NCBI RefSeq assembly: GCF_040115645.1
Contig: NC_089546.1
Span: forward strand, 3,073,001 to 3,137,000
Source: Euwallacea fornicatus
Lineage: Eukaryota; Arthropoda; Insecta; Coleoptera; Curculionidae
Reading direction: 5' to 3'
DNA: 64,000 bases
The stretch's first letter is position 1. Each line of letters starts with the position of its first letter. A program made the position numbers and the translations under genes. Positions 61,101-64,000 of the stretch are shown here, one piece after another. The notes below the pieces were generated by a model that was given only the letters and a program-made list of their open reading frames with translations, did not search any database and was not told the DNA's origin.

Positions 61101-61487
61101 AGACAATAACCGAGTATCGTTTTATGGGGTAATAATATGACACACTAAAAACTAACCGTAAAGCGTACGTGCAATAAGGACATTTATCGGCCGGACTGCT
61201 ACAATATCTCATTTTTAGAGGGCAATTAGAAACATGACCCCTAATTGCAGAAAATTATAGCGACAATTTTCAGTTTTAGTGTTTTCATTGATAGGACCGA
61301 GGTCTGACCAATAGAATTCAGTAGGGGACCATTGAAAGGTAAAAGAGATGTAACTAATTACTTCCCGTCTTACAAGTGCCAATGTGGGTACTTCTCAGGT
61401 GGAAACAACCGGACATAAACCTGAATTTGCGTGAAACACCCGGAAGTATGTTGGAAATCGGCTGATCCATATTAACGGATTCATATA
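58181..61487. other. intergenic, with one perfect palindrome
   Basis: No gene is supported. A 28-nt perfect palindrome lies at 59868-59895 (half-site TGTCGCATATAAAA). A transposon-like end (reverse complement of CAGGGTCATTCAAAAAATG) lies near 59933-59952, similar to the end at 6071. A less AT-rich block at about 60760-60960 is unassigned. Confidence 0.35.
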
Positions 61488-61956
61488 CAGTCAGTCATAA
61501 AAGTACATACACCCTGTAAATTGTAAATAAGTAATGAATGTATTTTCTTTTATTAATTATGTAATAATACATAAATATAATAAACATTATTTGTTTACAT
61601 TTAAGTTTAAATAAAAAAATACAAATCAAGGATTTCTAGCCCATAAAAGTCTACACAAACTTTTAGATGCGATTTATCTATTGGTTTGTACTTAATATTT
61701 GTTTATAATTAATACTTGATGATCCTCCATTTGCGTCAAGCCTACTTGAAGACGTCTTGACATTGATAGAACTAAATTTTCTGTAACGTCTGAGGGTGTT
61801 TCTGCCCACCAAAGTTTGCAAAGTGCTTTTTAATGTTTCTTTGTTAGTTATTTTTAATCTTCTAATCTTTCTAATTCGTCGTGTAAGTGTTCTATAGAGT
61901 TCAAATCAGGCGGCTGAGGAAGCGTGTGAAATCGTTTAGGTACATTATACTGGGTG
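61488..61956 (-). mobile_element. Tc1-like transposon fragment
   Basis: A TA-flanked Tc1 terminus (CAGTCAGTCATAAAAGTACA) starts at 61488. On the minus strand near 61870-61915 the sequence encodes PQPPDLNSIEHLHDELERL, the C-terminal catalytic motif of Tc1-type transposases (PQSPDLNPIEHLWDELER). The 5' part of the transposase and the second terminus are missing, so it is truncated. Confidence 0.75.
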
Positions 61957-62288
61957 TAACATAAGTAGGGGTATTCCTTTTAACACGACATAGACCTAAA
62001 AAAACTAAGCAATATTTTTATAAAACATTTTTTCGAAATATCAAAAAAAAGAAATATGCGCAGATGACTTTTAATACGTTTTTGTATAAAATCTTAATCC
62101 ATTCCTGCATAAAATAGTGATTCAATGTAAAGGAAATAAAATGTCCCACAAAAACTTATCAGCTTTTGCAAAAACGCAAAAAACATTTAATGTTTACTGT
62201 TTTTATGCAATTTACCGGCGCCGTTTAAAAATCAGTCGTGAAGTTTAGCTTCAGGTGTTATTTTGATAAACAATCACTATTGATACTA

Positions 62289-63424
62289 TTAGGTACGCAA
62301 CTAAGTTTCCGGATTTATTTGATCAATGAAAAATGGAAAATTTCAAGAGAAATATTTCAAATAGTTCATTTAAAGTATCATCCCTCTCTACCTACACATT
62401 TTTGCCACCTTTCTGATAACACATGAATGTTGCGACGATAAAACCACACGTCTTTGGACTGAAACCATTCATCCAACCAATTTTATACTTCTTCGAAATT
62501 GGCCAAGTATAGATCTGCTGTACTTGGCCAATTTCGATGAAAATGTGTCTTCGAACGGGACGAGTGTGATCGGAAGGGGCCAGGTCTGGTGAACGTGGCG
62601 AGTGCGGCAGCAAATCCCATTTCAGCATTTTGATAGTGTCTTGGACGATGGAAGTGTGATAGCATGGAGTGTAAATTTACTCGTTAGTGTCTCGTGTTCC
62701 ATTCTGGCCGCTTTTCGAGCAATGCATGGTTCAGATTGACAAGTTTTTGTCGGTAGCGATGTCCATTGACAGTTCCGCCTCCATTTGACCAGCTCACAGT
62801 ACACAATTCCTTTCTGGTCCTACCAAACGCAGAACATTGTCTTCTTTCCGAAGCGGCTCTTTGACTCTCCACCTATCTCTCAGTCAACTCATGCGGCATC
62901 CATTTTTCTTCCTTTGGAATTTTTTCCATAGCATGTAAACGTCTGAAAATACCTTGGCGAGTTACGTTTCATGCCTCTCCAATTTGATCTTATGTGTGTG
63001 TATCATCCTCATCCAATAACGCTTGCAGATTAGCATCTTCATTTATTTTTGGTCTTCCTTCTTCTGTCCTCAGTGTTAAACCGCCACTTCTAAAGCTTTT
63101 AAACCAATGTTCACAGGTGGTTTTCCATGGTGCATGTTCGGCGTAGATCTCCTTAAGCAAATGACGTGCTTCAGCTGCAGTTTTTTTTCGAGTTAAAGCA
63201 GAAAAGCAAAACTTCCCGCAAATGCTGTTTATTCGGCACGAAACTCGACGTTTTCGTTCTTAAAAAAGATATATTTGCGTTGTGATGTGTGTAGGTATTA
63301 CAACCGGTTATTCTTAAGAACTGCTCAAGCTATAAACAAAACACGGTTTCCGCCATGTATGTCAATTACACGTGTCGTTAGCGCCATCCATTTGTGAAAC
63401 CCGAAAACTTAGTTGCGCACCGAG
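62289..63424 (-). mobile_element. degenerate mariner element, near full length
   Basis: This is a 1136-bp element with TA on both sides (62287-62288 and 63425-63426). Its inverted repeats are TTAGGTACGCAACTAAGTTT on the left and the reverse complement of CTCGGTGCGCAACTAAGTTT on the right. The minus strand encodes a mariner transposase with stops and frameshifts. The N-terminal HTH region includes HLLKEIYAEHAPWKTTCEHW and GGLTLRTEEGRPKI (about 63050-63180). The PHELTER linker lies near 62885. A D,D34D catalytic SPRSPDLAPSDY-like motif lies at about 62570-62600, and the usual C-terminal WFQSKDVWFY follows. Length and layout are typical of a complete but dead mariner. Confidence 0.88.
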
Positions 63425-64000
63425 TATCATAGCTGAGGGGCCACTAACTGAATAATAATTTATTATATTATTTATATAAAAACGATTAAAAAAAGAAGTG
63501 TATTTTAAGATTCGTTTTGAAAGGAAATAGAACTTAATTTTTTCCTTCATTTGTAAGATTTTTTTTCTTTTTAATTGTGGATATTAGCAGTGTTTTTGAA
63601 AAAAGAACTTGTAAGTGTTTGGAAATGAACGGTCGACATTTTGAAAATCTGTTATAATTATTTTGTTATTGTCTTATGTTATAGTTGATATGCAATTTAG
63701 AACTTTGAACTAAAACACATCAAATGGTGCAAAGGACATTATTTAGTGCATTCTGTAAAAACGCGAAGACTTAGCTGTGAACGTCCTAGTACCATTCGAT
63801 AGGTAACTAAAAATTACATATTCTGGTAAGTTAGAAAATATGACATTGCATTTAAACTAATGAAGTTGTAGCCACTTAAAGTTCTTACTTGATTAGTTTT
63901 CATTTTTTGCACACCCTGTATAAGATAGCAAGGTTATCATGATTGGGATACAAAATATAATCTATTGTTACACTATTCTGCAAATTACACTTACATAACT
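63425..64000. other. gene-free stretch at window end
   Basis: There is no open frame of note. A lone transposon-type end (reverse complement of CAGGGTGTGCAAAAAATG) lies near 63903-63920, and no partner with matching inverted repeats was found. Confidence 0.4.

Noticed and set aside
61957..63920. Possible larger element from CTGGGTGTAAC at 61957 to the CAGGGTGTGC-type end near 63920, with mariner nested inside
   Set aside because: Only the first few terminal bases agree; the flanking sequence inward does not match when reverse complemented.
1..64000. tRNA, rRNA, CRISPR array, LTR retrotransposon or viral insertion
   Set aside because: I scanned for B-box-like motifs, regular direct repeats, paired long terminal repeats and polymerase signatures and found none that held up.

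Overview
The window is AT-rich, intron-containing animal nuclear DNA. It is almost certainly from an insect and possibly a beetle, though the order is a guess. Three lines of evidence support this: spliced genes with short and long GT-AG introns, insect-like protein sequences, and a very dense load of TA-flanked DNA transposons of the Tc1/mariner superfamily. I found no bacterial, viral, rRNA, tRNA or CRISPR features. Coordinates of exons were set by eye from splice signals, reading phase and protein homology.

Layout. (1) About 1-8 kb is gene-free and made of transposon relics: a two-copy MITE family, a 1.6 kb Tc1-like element, a pogo/Tigger-like relic and a foldback element. (2) 8.06-15.84 kb, minus strand, is a complete 10-exon glutathione synthetase gene (copy A). 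Its introns are swollen by at least three transposons. (3) 15.8-22.4 kb is intergenic, with more Tc1/mariner relics, one of which carries a nested repeat. (4) 22.46-27.43 kb, minus strand, is a second complete glutathione synthetase gene (copy B) in tandem with A. It has the same exon phases plus one extra, mutually exclusive alternative exon in the substrate pocket. (5) 30.57-31.71 kb, plus strand, is a two-exon cytochrome c oxidase subunit 6C gene (cyclope). (6) About 35.9-53.7 kb, plus strand, is a large 18-coding-exon gene for an NCOA6-type nuclear receptor coactivator, preceded by a probable non-coding first exon and followed by a long probable 3'UTR. (7) 58-64 kb is intergenic, with a Tc1 fragment and a nearly full-length degenerate mariner.

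The coding models check out arithmetically. Copy A sums to 1440 nt (479 aa), copy B to 1446 or 1449 nt (481 or 482 aa depending on the exon chosen), COX6C to 234 nt (77 aa), and NCOA6 to 5136 nt (1711 aa to its first stop). Two gene-level observations stand out. Glutathione synthetase copy B carries two homologous exons of identical phase that swap the region around the gamma-glutamylcysteine-binding serines, while copy A keeps only one of the two types. The NCOA6-like gene has an 82-codon open extension directly in frame behind a TGA-C stop, reachable by stop readthrough or by an in-frame alternative 3' splice site. The genes do not form a pathway together; glutathione synthesis, respiration and transcriptional coactivation are simply neighbours.
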